Shown here: one piece after another, positions 17,917-26,224 of the stretch
Position numbering within the stretch: position 1 is the stretch's first letter
Layout of the letters: every line of letters starts with the position of its first letter
Assembly (NCBI RefSeq): GCF_945952055.1
Contig: NZ_CAMFHB010000024.1
Span: 1-64,000 of the forward strand
Length of the DNA: 64,000 nt
From: an uncultured Alsobacter sp.
Lineage (GTDB): Bacteria > Pseudomonadota > Alphaproteobacteria > Rhizobiales > Beijerinckiaceae
Reading direction: 5' to 3'
Made by a program: the position numbers and the translations under genes
The notes under the pieces: model-generated
Seen by the model: only the letters and a program-made list of their open reading frames with translations
Databases searched by the model: none
Told to the model about the DNA's origin: nothing

Positions 17917-18963
17917 ATGACACGCACGCCCGTCCAAGGTCCCCTCACCATCCTGGTCGCTTCGCCGCTCGAGCACGAGCACGTCGCCCGCATCCAGGCC
18001 TCCGATCCCGCGGTGCGCGTCATCCACGAGCCGGACCTCCTCGGCGTTCCCCGCTACGTCGCCGACCACAACGGGCATCCGCGCACGCTCACCGCCGCGC
18101 AGAAGGAGCACTGGGCCGGTCTCCTGGCGCAGGCCGACATTCTCTTCGACTTCGACCGGGCGAACGCCGCCGACCTGCCGCGCCTCGCGCCCCGGCTGCG
18201 CTGGGTGCAGGCCACGAGTTCGGGAATCGGCGAGTTCGTGCGGCGCACGGGGCTCGACCGCTCGTCGATCCTGTTCACGACCGCCGCGGGCGTGCACGCC
18301 CGCCCGTTGACCGAGTTCGTCATGCTCGGGCTGCTCCACTTCTTCCGCGGCATCCCGCACCTCACGGCCATGAAGGCGAAGAAGCACTGGGAGCGCTACA
18401 CGGTCGAGGGGCTCGAGGGAAAGCGCGTGCTCATCGTCGGCCTCGGCCAGGTCGGGCGCGAGGCCGCCCGCCAGTGTGCCGCCTTCGGCATGGACGTCTG
18501 GGGCACGCGTCGCAGCCCGGGCGGCGAAATGCCGGAGGGCGTCACCCGCTGGGTGGCCCAAAGCGAGATTCGCGCGGCCCTGCCGCATGTGGATGCGCTG
18601 GTGCTGTCCTGCCCGCTGACCGAGGAAACCAAGGGCCTCATCGGGGCCGCAGACATCGCGGCCCTGAAGCCGGGCGCCGTGATCGTCAACATCGCCCGCG
18701 GCCAAGTCATCGACGAACCCGCCATGACCGCCGCGCTCGCCAGCGGCCACATCCGCGGCGCCGCCCTCGACGTGTTCGCCACCGAGCCGCTGCCCAAGGA
18801 CAACCCGCTCTGGGACATGCCCAACGTGATCGTGTCGCCCCATTCGGCGAGCACCGTCGACGCCGAGAACCACCGCATCGTGGATCTCTTCCTCGACAAC
18901 CTCCAGCGGTTCAGGGACGGGCGGCCGATGCGCAACCAGTTCGACGCGGCACGGGGGTATTGA
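17917..18963 (+). CDS. D-2-hydroxyacid dehydrogenase (NAD(P)-dependent)
   Basis: A 348-residue enzyme of the D-isomer-specific 2-hydroxyacid dehydrogenase family. The Rossmann motif GLGQVGREAA follows KRVLIVGL, the catalytic arginine lies in VNIARGQVID, the glutamate in DVFATEPLP and the histidine in VSPHSAST. It reduces 2-keto acids or oxidises D-2-hydroxyacids; glyoxylate or hydroxypyruvate is a common substrate in this subgroup. The ATG at 17917 (MTRTPVQGPL) is preferred over one 33 bases upstream. It sits divergent from the peptide-type importer and 103 bases before an RpiR regulator on the same strand. Confidence 0.9.
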   Translation: MTRTPVQGPLTILVASPLEHEHVARIQASDPAVRVIHEPDLLGVPRYVADHNGHPRTLTAAQKEHWAGLLAQADILFDFDRANAADLPRLAPRLRWVQATSSGIGEFVRRTGLDRSSILFTTAAGVHARPLTEFVMLGLLHFFRGIPHLTAMKAKKHWERYTVEGLEGKRVLIVGLGQVGREAARQCAAFGMDVWGTRRSPGGEMPEGVTRWVAQSEIRAALPHVDALVLSCPLTEETKGLIGAADIAALKPGAVIVNIARGQVIDEPAMTAALASGHIRGAALDVFATEPLPKDNPLWDMPNVIVSPHSASTVDAENHRIVDLFLDNLQRFRDGRPMRNQFDAARGY

Positions 18964-19066
18964 GGCCTCCTCGACCGCGGTGTGGGCGCGCCGGGCCGGC
19001 GGCCCTGTATTCCCGGAGGGCTGACTTGCTACGGTGCGGTCATCGAACGGAATCGGGACCGGCCGC

Positions 19067-19909
19067 ATGAGCCCACGCGCACCCTCTTTTCTGGCCAGGG
19101 TCCAGCAGGCGCTTCCCTCGCTGCATCCGGCCGAGCGCAAGCTGGGCCTGATGCTCTGTGACTTTCCCGGCGATCTGGCGAGCTACTCGGCCGTCGAACT
19201 TGCCAACCTCGCTGGCGTCTCCACCGCCACGGTCTCACGCTTCATCCGCCGGCTCGGCTACGGCTCCTACGAGGAAGCCCGGGTGCAGGTGCGCGTCGAG
19301 CGCGAAACGGGCTCCCGCCTCTACCTGGGCAGTCGGGCCCGCAAAGACGGCACGCTGAACGCGGCCGACCGCTTCAACCACTACCGCGCCAATCTCGACG
19401 GCACAGCCCAGTGGCTGGATCCCCGGCAGATCGACGACGCGACGGCCGCCATCGTCCAGGCGCGTCGCATCTGGATCGTGGGGCTGCGCGCCGGGCAATC
19501 CTTTGCCGCCTACATGCACTGGCAGCTCCTCCAGATCAGCGAGCATGCGACGCTGCTGCCGGCCGGCGGCCAGACGCTGGGCGAGCATCTCGTCGCGGTG
19601 GCGCCCCAGGACGTGGCCATCGTGTTCGGGCTGCGGCGTCGCGTGGCGGCCATGGACGGCATTCTCGCGCTGATCCGGCAGAAGGGCGCGAGGACGCTGT
19701 ACATCACCGACGAGGGCGTGACCTTCCACGAACACGCCACGTGGCACGTGCGCTGCTCCACCACCTCGGCGGGCCCCCTGTTCAGCCATGTCGGGGTCAT
19801 GGCCGTCTGCCACATGATCGCCGAGCAGGTGATCGCCGCGTGCGGTCCGGCGGCGGCCGAGCGGCTGCGCCGGTTCGAGGCGATCAACGAGACGCTGGGC
19901 GACGCCTGA
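19067..19909 (+). CDS. MurR/RpiR family transcriptional regulator
   Basis: A 280-residue regulator. The N-terminal helix-turn-helix domain (1-77) contains ELANLAGVSTATVSRFIRRLGYGSYEEAR, and a C-terminal SIS sugar-phosphate-type domain starts near 110 (RRIWIVGLRAGQSFAAYM, then ITDEGVTFHEHATW). RpiR proteins usually respond to phosphosugars or related acids. I prefer the ATG at 19067 (MSPRAPSFLA) to a GTG 33 bases upstream. The next plus-strand genes (20093-25076) form an importer-plus-hydrolase operon that it probably controls. A perfect CTTTGCGCAAAG palindrome lies in the gap. Confidence 0.9.
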   Translation: MSPRAPSFLARVQQALPSLHPAERKLGLMLCDFPGDLASYSAVELANLAGVSTATVSRFIRRLGYGSYEEARVQVRVERETGSRLYLGSRARKDGTLNAADRFNHYRANLDGTAQWLDPRQIDDATAAIVQARRIWIVGLRAGQSFAAYMHWQLLQISEHATLLPAGGQTLGEHLVAVAPQDVAIVFGLRRRVAAMDGILALIRQKGARTLYITDEGVTFHEHATWHVRCSTTSAGPLFSHVGVMAVCHMIAEQVIAACGPAAAERLRRFEAINETLGDA

Positions 19910-19979
19910 AACGCTGCGGCCGTTCCAGGCTGCTGCAGAATTGCGCGGCCGCTGCGTCAAATTTGTGCTTCCGGGGGAT

Positions 19980-19991
19980 CTTTGCGCAAAG
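19980..19991. promoter_or_regulatory. CTTTGCGCAAAG palindrome, candidate operator
   Basis: A 12-bp perfect palindrome lies in the 183-base gap between the RpiR regulator and the DUF6282-like gene, 101 bases before that gene's start. Its position fits an operator for the RpiR protein. The assignment is inferred from location only. Confidence 0.4.
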
Positions 19992-20092
19992 AATTTGCAT
20001 CGCATTCCCAACGGCTTGCGAGGTGCGTGAAACGATGATTGCATGAGCAATGTATCGCGAAGAACGAATTTCGCGGGCTTGCGAGGCTTCGG

Positions 20093-21112
20093 ATGGCGCC
20101 TGTCGGAGAGACCCGTCTCCACCGCTCCTACGACCTGCCGGACGAACTCCTCGTCGGCACGATCGACACGCATATTCATGGCGGCCCTTGGCTCACGTCC
20201 TGCCCGGGGCGCATGGACCCGATCCAGATCGCGAGCCGGGCCCGTGACGCCGGCATGGCGGGCGTGGTGTTCTACGACCATACGCTGGGCAACAGTTGCG
20301 GCACCGCCTGGCTGACCGGCCGCGTCGTGCCGGACATCGCCATTCATGGCGGGATCATCCTGACCACGGTGCAGGGCGGCATGAACCCCCGGGCGGTGAA
20401 GACCGCGCTCTACTACGGCGCAGGCGCCAAGTTCATCCATTTCGGGGCGCACTGCACCTACCACATGGCGAGCCGCGAGGGGGCGCTGGTCGACGGCGAG
20501 CCGGTGCCCTTCAAGGACCTGTATCCGCGCTTCGCCGAGGAGGAGCTGTCCCGGGCCATTCGCATCCCGCTGACCGATCCGATCCCGCGCGAGCTCGAGG
20601 AGATCCTCGTGCTCGCGGCCGACCACCCGGACGTCTACGTCAACACGGGCCACGTCTCACCGGACGAGGTGATGCGCCTCGCCGACCTCGCCGAACGGTT
20701 CGGCATCCGCAGGCTCGAGGTGGCCCATCCCGCCCGCGCGCTGCTCACCATGGAGCAGCAGAAAAACCTCGCCGCCCGCGGCGTCTTCCTGGAAGGCGCC
20801 TGTTCCGACTGGATGTTCCACCGTGGCCTGCCGCGGTCGAACTACTATGCCGAGCCCGAATACGCCGACGAGATCGCCGGCATCGCCAACGCGCCCCGCT
20901 TCGCCGGCGTCGTGCCGTGGGCGCGGCAGCTGCGCGAGATCGGCCTCCAGTCGATCGTGCTGGGAACCGACTATGGCATCCGCTCCGCGCCCGCGCCGGT
21001 CGAGGGCATGCGGCTGCTGATCAGCACGCTTCTCGACCTGGAATTCACCGTCGACGAGATCGCGCTGATGACCAAGCGCAATCCTGCCCGCCTGCTCGGC
21101 CTCGACGAATGA
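20093..21112 (+). CDS. DUF6282-like putative metal-dependent hydrolase
   Basis: A 339-residue cytoplasmic protein. Near the N-terminus GTIDTHIHGGP carries the HxH metal motif of amidohydrolase/PHP-like barrels, and further histidines recur (FIHFGAHCTYHM, VNTGHVSPDE, RLEVAHPAR). Near the end VLGTDYGIRSAPAPVEG supplies the late aspartate typical of amidohydrolases. From memory the closest named family is DUF6282; no activity is known to me. Its stop overlaps the start of the first transporter gene (ATGA at 21109-21112), so it is translationally coupled to the importer and probably acts on the imported compound. The ATG at 20093 is a choice; a TTG 54 bases upstream is possible. Confidence 0.7.
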   Translation: MAPVGETRLHRSYDLPDELLVGTIDTHIHGGPWLTSCPGRMDPIQIASRARDAGMAGVVFYDHTLGNSCGTAWLTGRVVPDIAIHGGIILTTVQGGMNPRAVKTALYYGAGAKFIHFGAHCTYHMASREGALVDGEPVPFKDLYPRFAEEELSRAIRIPLTDPIPRELEEILVLAADHPDVYVNTGHVSPDEVMRLADLAERFGIRRLEVAHPARALLTMEQQKNLAARGVFLEGACSDWMFHRGLPRSNYYAEPEYADEIAGIANAPRFAGVVPWARQLREIGLQSIVLGTDYGIRSAPAPVEGMRLLISTLLDLEFTVDEIALMTKRNPARLLGLDE

Positions 21113-22056
21113 CGCCCGGAGCCGGAGCGATGGGGCTGCAGCCGCGCCGGACGCTCGCCGACGGTCGTGCGCTGCCGCTGCACGCGCTCCCGCCGGCGCT
21201 CACGGGCTCTCTGCTGGCGGCGCCCGCCGCCATCTTCCTGGTCCTCGCCTTTGTCGTGCCGATCGCCGAGATGGTCGGCTACAGCGTCACCGCCCACGTC
21301 ACGCAGGGCACGACGGTCGGCGGCCTGACGCTGGAGAACTACGCCAGGCTGTTCCGCTCCGAGCTCTATTGGGTGGTGCTGCTGCGGACCCTGCGCATCG
21401 CGCTCGTGACCAGCCTCGTCAGCATCCCGATCGCCTATCCTCTGGCCGTCGTGCTGGCGCGGGGCGGGCCGTTCTGGTCGAGGCTCGTGATGTTCACGGT
21501 GATCTCGCCGTTGCTGGTGCTCGTGGTCGTGCGGGCCTATGGGTGGAAGCTGATCCTGGCCAAGCAGGGCTTCCTGTCGTGGTTGATCAAGGGGGTCGGC
21601 CTGTCGGCCTCGCCTCCGGCGCTGCTCTACACCGAATGGGCGGTGGTGATCGCCTCGGCCCACGTGTTCCTTCCCTTCGTCGTGCTGCCGCTGGCCGGAG
21701 CGATCGGCAAGATCGACCCGGCCGTCGAGGAAGCAGCCCGCACGCTGGGCGCCGGGCGCTGGACGATGTTCCGGCGCATCGTCGTGCCGCTGAGCCTGCC
21801 GGGGCTCGCCGTCGGCGTGACGCTCGTCTTCTCGCTCACCGCGTCGGCCTACGTGACGCCGCAGATCCTCGGCGGCAACTTCGCCGCGATGCTGGGGACG
21901 CTGGTGCAGCAGCAGATCCTCTCGGTGAACGACTGGCCGTTCGCCGCGGCCCTCGCGACCGTCCTTCTGGCCATGACGCTTCTGGCAAACCTCGTCCTGC
22001 TGCGCCTGTTCGAGAGGCGCTTCGGGCGCTGGGTCGGGCGGGGAGGGGGCCGATGA
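21109..22056 (+). CDS. ABC transporter permease, PotB-like (spermidine/putrescine type)
   Basis: A 315-residue inner-membrane permease. A hydrophobic segment (LLAAPAAIFLVLAFVVPIAEMVGYSV) is followed by LTLENYARLFRSELYWVVLLRTLRIA and the EAA loop VEEAARTLGAGRWTMFRRIVVPLSLPG. It resembles PotB and related permeases for polyamines, opines and amino-acid-derived compounds. The start overlaps the hydrolase stop, and its own stop overlaps the next permease start, which indicates tight coupling. Confidence 0.92.
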   Translation: MTPGAGAMGLQPRRTLADGRALPLHALPPALTGSLLAAPAAIFLVLAFVVPIAEMVGYSVTAHVTQGTTVGGLTLENYARLFRSELYWVVLLRTLRIALVTSLVSIPIAYPLAVVLARGGPFWSRLVMFTVISPLLVLVVVRAYGWKLILAKQGFLSWLIKGVGLSASPPALLYTEWAVVIASAHVFLPFVVLPLAGAIGKIDPAVEEAARTLGAGRWTMFRRIVVPLSLPGLAVGVTLVFSLTASAYVTPQILGGNFAAMLGTLVQQQILSVNDWPFAAALATVLLAMTLLANLVLLRLFERRFGRWVGRGGGR

Positions 22057-22862
22057 TGGCGGCGAGGACCAGTGCCGTCTCCGCCCCGCTGGCGCTGTGC
22101 TGCCTGGTGCTGGCGGCTGCCATCCTGGCGCCCCTGGCCATTCCCGTCGCCGTGTCCATCTCCGACAGCCTGTTCGTCAGCTTTCCGCCGAAGGGCTTCA
22201 CCCTGCGCTGGTACGCGCAGGTGATGGCCGACCGGGACTTCCGCAGCACCTTCCTGTTCAGCGTGCAGCTGGCCCTCCTGGTCACGGGCCTGAGCGTGGC
22301 CCTGGGCGTGCCCTGCGCCGTCGGCCTCACCCGCTTCGACTTTCCCGGCCGCCAGGTAGTGCTTGGCCTCATCCTCTCGCCGATCGTCTTCCCGGTCCTC
22401 GTGACCGGAGTGGCTCTCCTGCAGCTGTCGTCCCGCATGGGGGTGAACGACAGCTTCCTCCAGCTGCTCGTGGGCCACACCGTCATCTGCCTGCCCTACC
22501 TCGTGCGCACCGTCTCCGGCGCCCTGCACCTGGTGGTGCCCTCGAGCGAGGATGCCGCGCGGACGCTGGGCGCCGGCCCGCTGACGACCTTCCGCCGCAT
22601 CACGCTTCCCCAGATCCGGGGCGGCATCCTGGCCGGCTGCATCTTCGCCTTCATCACCTCTTTCGACGACTACGCCATGGCGATGTGGCTGGCGGACGCC
22701 CGCCATTTCACGCTGCCCCTTCAGATCCACGTCTTCATCGAGCGCTCGTTCGACCCCAGCGTCGCAGCGATCTCGGCCCTGATGATCCTTTTCTCCCTCG
22801 CGCTGCTGCTGCTCGTCGAACGCATCCTCGGGCTCAACATGCAGCGCATCGTCGCCGGATGA
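22053..22862 (+). CDS. ABC transporter permease, PotC-like
   Basis: A 269-residue permease that pairs with the PotB-like protein. It has the usual KGFTLRWYAQVMADRDFRSTFLFSVQ segment and the EAA loop SSEDAARTLGAGPLTTFRRITLPQIRGG, followed by AFITSFDDYAMAMWLAD, typical of PotC. Adjacent ATG codons (22053 and 22056) offer two starts; the first overlaps the previous stop. The binding-protein gene follows after 31 bases. Confidence 0.92.
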   Translation: MMAARTSAVSAPLALCCLVLAAAILAPLAIPVAVSISDSLFVSFPPKGFTLRWYAQVMADRDFRSTFLFSVQLALLVTGLSVALGVPCAVGLTRFDFPGRQVVLGLILSPIVFPVLVTGVALLQLSSRMGVNDSFLQLLVGHTVICLPYLVRTVSGALHLVVPSSEDAARTLGAGPLTTFRRITLPQIRGGILAGCIFAFITSFDDYAMAMWLADARHFTLPLQIHVFIERSFDPSVAAISALMILFSLALLLLVERILGLNMQRIVAG

Positions 22863-22893
22863 CTGTCCCTCCCCACACCCGAAAGGACCGACC

Positions 22894-23976
22894 ATGACTG
22901 AGCACGCCTCGCGGTTCATTCCATCACGACGCACCATCCTGGCCGCCGGTGCCGGCCTCGCAGCACCGATGATCCTGCGGCGCAACGCCTGGGCTGCCGG
23001 CAAGGAGATCATCGTCGGCATCTGGGGTGGCGCCCAGGGCGAGTTCATCCGCAAGCAGGTGATCCCGGCCTTCGAAAAGGATTTCGGCTGCACGGTCCTG
23101 GCGGAGGAAGGCTTCACGCTGCCCAACATCGCCAAGATGCGGGCCACGAAGTCGAACCCGAAATACACCGTGATGTTCGTGGACGACCTCGCCGTGCCGA
23201 TCTGCAAGGCCGAGGACCTGATCGCGCCGCTGCCGGCCGACAAGATGCCGAACATGGCGAAGCTCTTTCCGCGCTTCAACTACGAGGACGGCTACGGCAC
23301 CGGCCTCGGCATCTCGATCGGCACCATGTACTACAACGTCGCCGAAAAGCCGCCGACGAGCTTCGCTGACCTGTGGGACCCCCGCTACAAGAAGGCGATC
23401 AAGCTCAACAGCTGGCAGAACACGTCGGGCCTGTTCTTCCTCATCGCGACCGCGGCCCTCGTGACCGGCAAGCCCTTCGCCCAGGCCCAGTACGAGGTCG
23501 ACAAGGTCTGGCAGAAATTCGCCGAGCTCAAGCCGAACGTCCAGAACGTCTACACCTCCGCCGTGGAGGCGGCGAACGAGATCGCCCAGGGCCAGGCGGT
23601 CATCGGCGGCATCGACTACTCGAAGTTCATCTACCCCTACACGGCCAAGGGCGCGCCGATCGACATGGTCTTCCTGAAGGAAGGCTGCTTCGCCGGCGTG
23701 AACTGTCAGGTGCTGGTCAAAGGGGGCCCCAACCAGGACCTGGGCGTCGCGTTCATGGACCGCATGCTCTCGCCGACGGTGCAAAAGGAACTCGCGGAGT
23801 TCGCTCTCGTGTCGCCGCCCGTCTCCGGCGTCGACCTGTCGGCGCAGGCGCTGAAATACGTGGCCTATCCGGACAAGCGGATGGACGAGCTCAACCTGTT
23901 CATTCCCGACTGGGGCTACATCAACAAGCAGCGGGCGGCGTGGACGGAATCGGCCAACCGCATCTTCTCCGTATGA
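22894..23976 (+). CDS. ABC transporter substrate-binding protein, PotD-like, with Tat signal
   Basis: A 360-residue periplasmic protein of the spermidine/putrescine-binding class (solute-binding family 1). The N-terminus PSRRTILAAGAGLAAP is a twin-arginine signal, so it is probably exported folded. The mature part has EIIVGIWGGAQGEFIRKQV, GLGISIGTMYYNV and PPTSFADLWDPRYKKAIKLN. True polyamine-binding acidic residues cannot be checked by eye, and many relatives bind other amines or acids. Its stop overlaps the ATPase start by four bases (ATGA). Confidence 0.9.
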   Translation: MTEHASRFIPSRRTILAAGAGLAAPMILRRNAWAAGKEIIVGIWGGAQGEFIRKQVIPAFEKDFGCTVLAEEGFTLPNIAKMRATKSNPKYTVMFVDDLAVPICKAEDLIAPLPADKMPNMAKLFPRFNYEDGYGTGLGISIGTMYYNVAEKPPTSFADLWDPRYKKAIKLNSWQNTSGLFFLIATAALVTGKPFAQAQYEVDKVWQKFAELKPNVQNVYTSAVEAANEIAQGQAVIGGIDYSKFIYPYTAKGAPIDMVFLKEGCFAGVNCQVLVKGGPNQDLGVAFMDRMLSPTVQKELAEFALVSPPVSGVDLSAQALKYVAYPDKRMDELNLFIPDWGYINKQRAAWTESANRIFSV

Positions 23977-25076
23977 CCGAGGTGGCGGTGTCGGCGCGCC
24001 GCGAGGCCGTACGCCTGAGGCTTGCGGGCCTGAGCAAGGCCTACGGGTCTTCGGCCGTCGTCGACGGCATCGATCTCCAGGTCGAGCCCGGGCAGCTCAT
24101 GGCGCTGCTCGGACCGTCGGGCTGCGGCAAGACGACGACGCTGCGCATGGTGGCCGGGCTGGTGGCGCCGTCCGGGGGCGACATCCTCTTCGGCGAGGAC
24201 CGCGTGACCCGCGTTCCCGTGCATCACCGCAATGTCGGCGTCCTGTTCCAGAACTACGCGCTGTTCCCGCACATGACCGTGGCCGGCAACGTCGCGTTCG
24301 GTCTCGAGATGCGCAGCTCCGACCGGGGGGCCATCGCCCGCAAGGTGGGCGAGGCCCTGGACCTCGTGCACCTGACAGCGTTCGCCGAGCGTTATCCCGC
24401 GGAACTGTCCGGCGGCCAGCAGCAGCGTGTGGCGCTGGCCCGGGCGCTCGCGATCGAACCCAGCATCCTCCTTCTCGACGAGCCTTTCGCGGCGCTCGAC
24501 CGTAAGCTGCGTGAGGAGATGCAGATCCAGATCAAGGACCTGCAGCGCCGCGTCGGCATCACCACGGTCATGGTGACGCACGACCAGGAGGAGGCGCTGA
24601 CCATGTCGGATCGCATCGCGGTAATGAATGCCGGCCGGATCGAGCAATGCGGGACGCCTGGCGATGTCTACGATCGCCCCGCGACGGTCTTCGTGGCGGG
24701 CTTCATCGGCACGACAAACCTCTGGCACGGAACGGTGGTCCGGCGCGACGGCGCCGAGGCGCTCGTGCGCACGAGCGCCGGGTGCCTGCTGACGGTGCGG
24801 GGGCTGCCGGCCGAGGCCGGCGAGACCATGACGTGCCTGCGACCCGAGTCCATCCGCGTGCGGCCCGCGGCGGAGCGGTCCGACGCGGCGGCGAACGAGG
24901 CTTTGGGCACCCTGGACCGCATCATTCACCGCGGCAGCCTGACGGAGCTGCACGTCCGGCTCGCGGGCGGAGACAGCCTGATCGCGGCCCGGCCGAGTGG
25001 CGAGGGGGAGCCTCTGGCGCCTGGCCAGACGGTGCTCGCCGCATGGTCGGGCGACAAAGTGCACGGCCTCGCGTAG
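23973..25076 (+). CDS. ABC transporter ATP-binding protein, PotA-like
   Basis: A 367-residue ATPase. Walker A is GPSGCGKTT (Lys53), the Q-loop FQNYALFPHMTV, the signature LSGGQQQRVALARAL, Walker B ILLLDEPFAALDR and the switch VMVTHDQEEAL. A TOBE-type domain from about residue 240 (FIGTTNLWHG ... CLRPESIRVRP) is typical of PotA/FbpC ATPases. It completes a hydrolase-permease-permease-binding protein-ATPase operon. It converges on the DUF808 gene, 28 bases away. Confidence 0.93.
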   Translation: MTEVAVSARREAVRLRLAGLSKAYGSSAVVDGIDLQVEPGQLMALLGPSGCGKTTTLRMVAGLVAPSGGDILFGEDRVTRVPVHHRNVGVLFQNYALFPHMTVAGNVAFGLEMRSSDRGAIARKVGEALDLVHLTAFAERYPAELSGGQQQRVALARALAIEPSILLLDEPFAALDRKLREEMQIQIKDLQRRVGITTVMVTHDQEEALTMSDRIAVMNAGRIEQCGTPGDVYDRPATVFVAGFIGTTNLWHGTVVRRDGAEALVRTSAGCLLTVRGLPAEAGETMTCLRPESIRVRPAAERSDAAANEALGTLDRIIHRGSLTELHVRLAGGDSLIAARPSGEGEPLAPGQTVLAAWSGDKVHGLA

Positions 25077-25104
25077 GGAACGGCCTCGCCGCTCCCGTCG
25101 GCGG

Positions 25105-26097
25105 TCAGGCGCCGCGCTTGAACAGCCCCGCCACGCCCTTCCACACGGGCGCGATCACGGACGACACCACCGGGATCAGCACGAAGCCCAGAGCCAGCCC
25201 GACCACGCCAGAACCGGCCGCCCCGACCACCCATTCGACGGCGCCGCCACCGGCCGGCATCGCCTTGCCGGCACTGGCGGCCACGTCGTGGATGAGGTGG
25301 CCGAGCCATGGGAAGCCGTATTCCTCCAGGCCGTGGACGACGATGCCGCCGCCGACCCAGATCATGGCTGCGGTGCCGACCACCGACAGGACGGCGAGGA
25401 AGACGGGCATGCCCTTCACCAGCGCGCGTCCGACCCCGCGGCTGAGCGAGCCCAGGATCGAGGTGGAGGTGCTGCGGGCGAGCGCCACGCCGAGGTCGTC
25501 GGCTTTCACGATGAGCGCGACGCCGCCATAGACGACGGCCGTGATGCCGATGCCCACGACGGCGAGGATGGCCGCCTGCGTCCAGAAGCTGCCTTCGGGA
25601 ATGGCGCCCAGCGTGATCGCCATGATTTCGGCGGAGAGGATGAAGTCGGTCTTCACCGCGCCGGAGACCTTTTCGTCCTCCAGCGACTGGGCGCTGACGT
25701 CCGCGGGGGGCAGGGCGGCCTCGTGTTCGTGTGCCGCGTGGGGGAACAGCTTCTCGTAGACCTTCTCGGCGCCCTCGTAGCACAGGAAGGCGCCGCCCAG
25801 CATGAGCAGCGGCGTGATCGCCCAGGGCGCGAAGAGGCTCAGCGCCAGCGCCATCGGCAGCAGGATCAAGAGCTTGTTGCGCAGCGACCCCTTGGCGATC
25901 TTGGCGACAATCGGGATCTCGCGGTCGGCCGCGAAGCCCACCACGTAGCGCGGCGTCACCGCCGCGTCGTCGATGACGACGCCCGCGGCCTTCGCGCCGG
26001 CCTTGGCGGCCTGGGCAGCGACGTCGTCGAGCGAGGCCGCCGCGACCTTGGCGAGGCCGGCGACGTCGTCGAGGAGGGCGATCAGTCCGATGCTCAC
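25105..26097 (-). CDS. DUF808 (YedI-like) inner-membrane protein
   Basis: A 330-residue membrane protein of the DUF808 family. The family N-terminus IGLIALLDDVAGLAKVAAASLDDVAAQ and the segments VVIDDAAVTPRYVVGF, PWAITPLLMLGGAFLCYEGAEKVYEKLFP and VKTDFILSAEIMAITLG are clear. Several hydrophobic helices follow, with the pattern VYGGVALIVKADDLGVALA. The function is unknown. I chose the GTG at 26097 (VSIGLIALL), which matches the family start. It stands alone, convergent with the PotA-like gene. Confidence 0.88.
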   Translation of the reverse strand: MSIGLIALLDDVAGLAKVAAASLDDVAAQAAKAGAKAAGVVIDDAAVTPRYVVGFAADREIPIVAKIAKGSLRNKLLILLPMALALSLFAPWAITPLLMLGGAFLCYEGAEKVYEKLFPHAAHEHEAALPPADVSAQSLEDEKVSGAVKTDFILSAEIMAITLGAIPEGSFWTQAAILAVVGIGITAVVYGGVALIVKADDLGVALARSTSTSILGSLSRGVGRALVKGMPVFLAVLSVVGTAAMIWVGGGIVVHGLEEYGFPWLGHLIHDVAASAGKAMPAGGGAVEWVVGAAGSGVVGLALGFVLIPVVSSVIAPVWKGVAGLFKRGA

Positions 26098-26224
26098 GCG
26101 GGCTCCCGGTCTGGCGGAGGGCGATGACGCGACCGATGGTCGCCCGCCTTCCTTACAGAACGGTGAGCCGATTGTCGCCGACCCCAACCCCGCCCGGCCG
26201 GGGGAGGTTGCCTGGAACCGTTGC

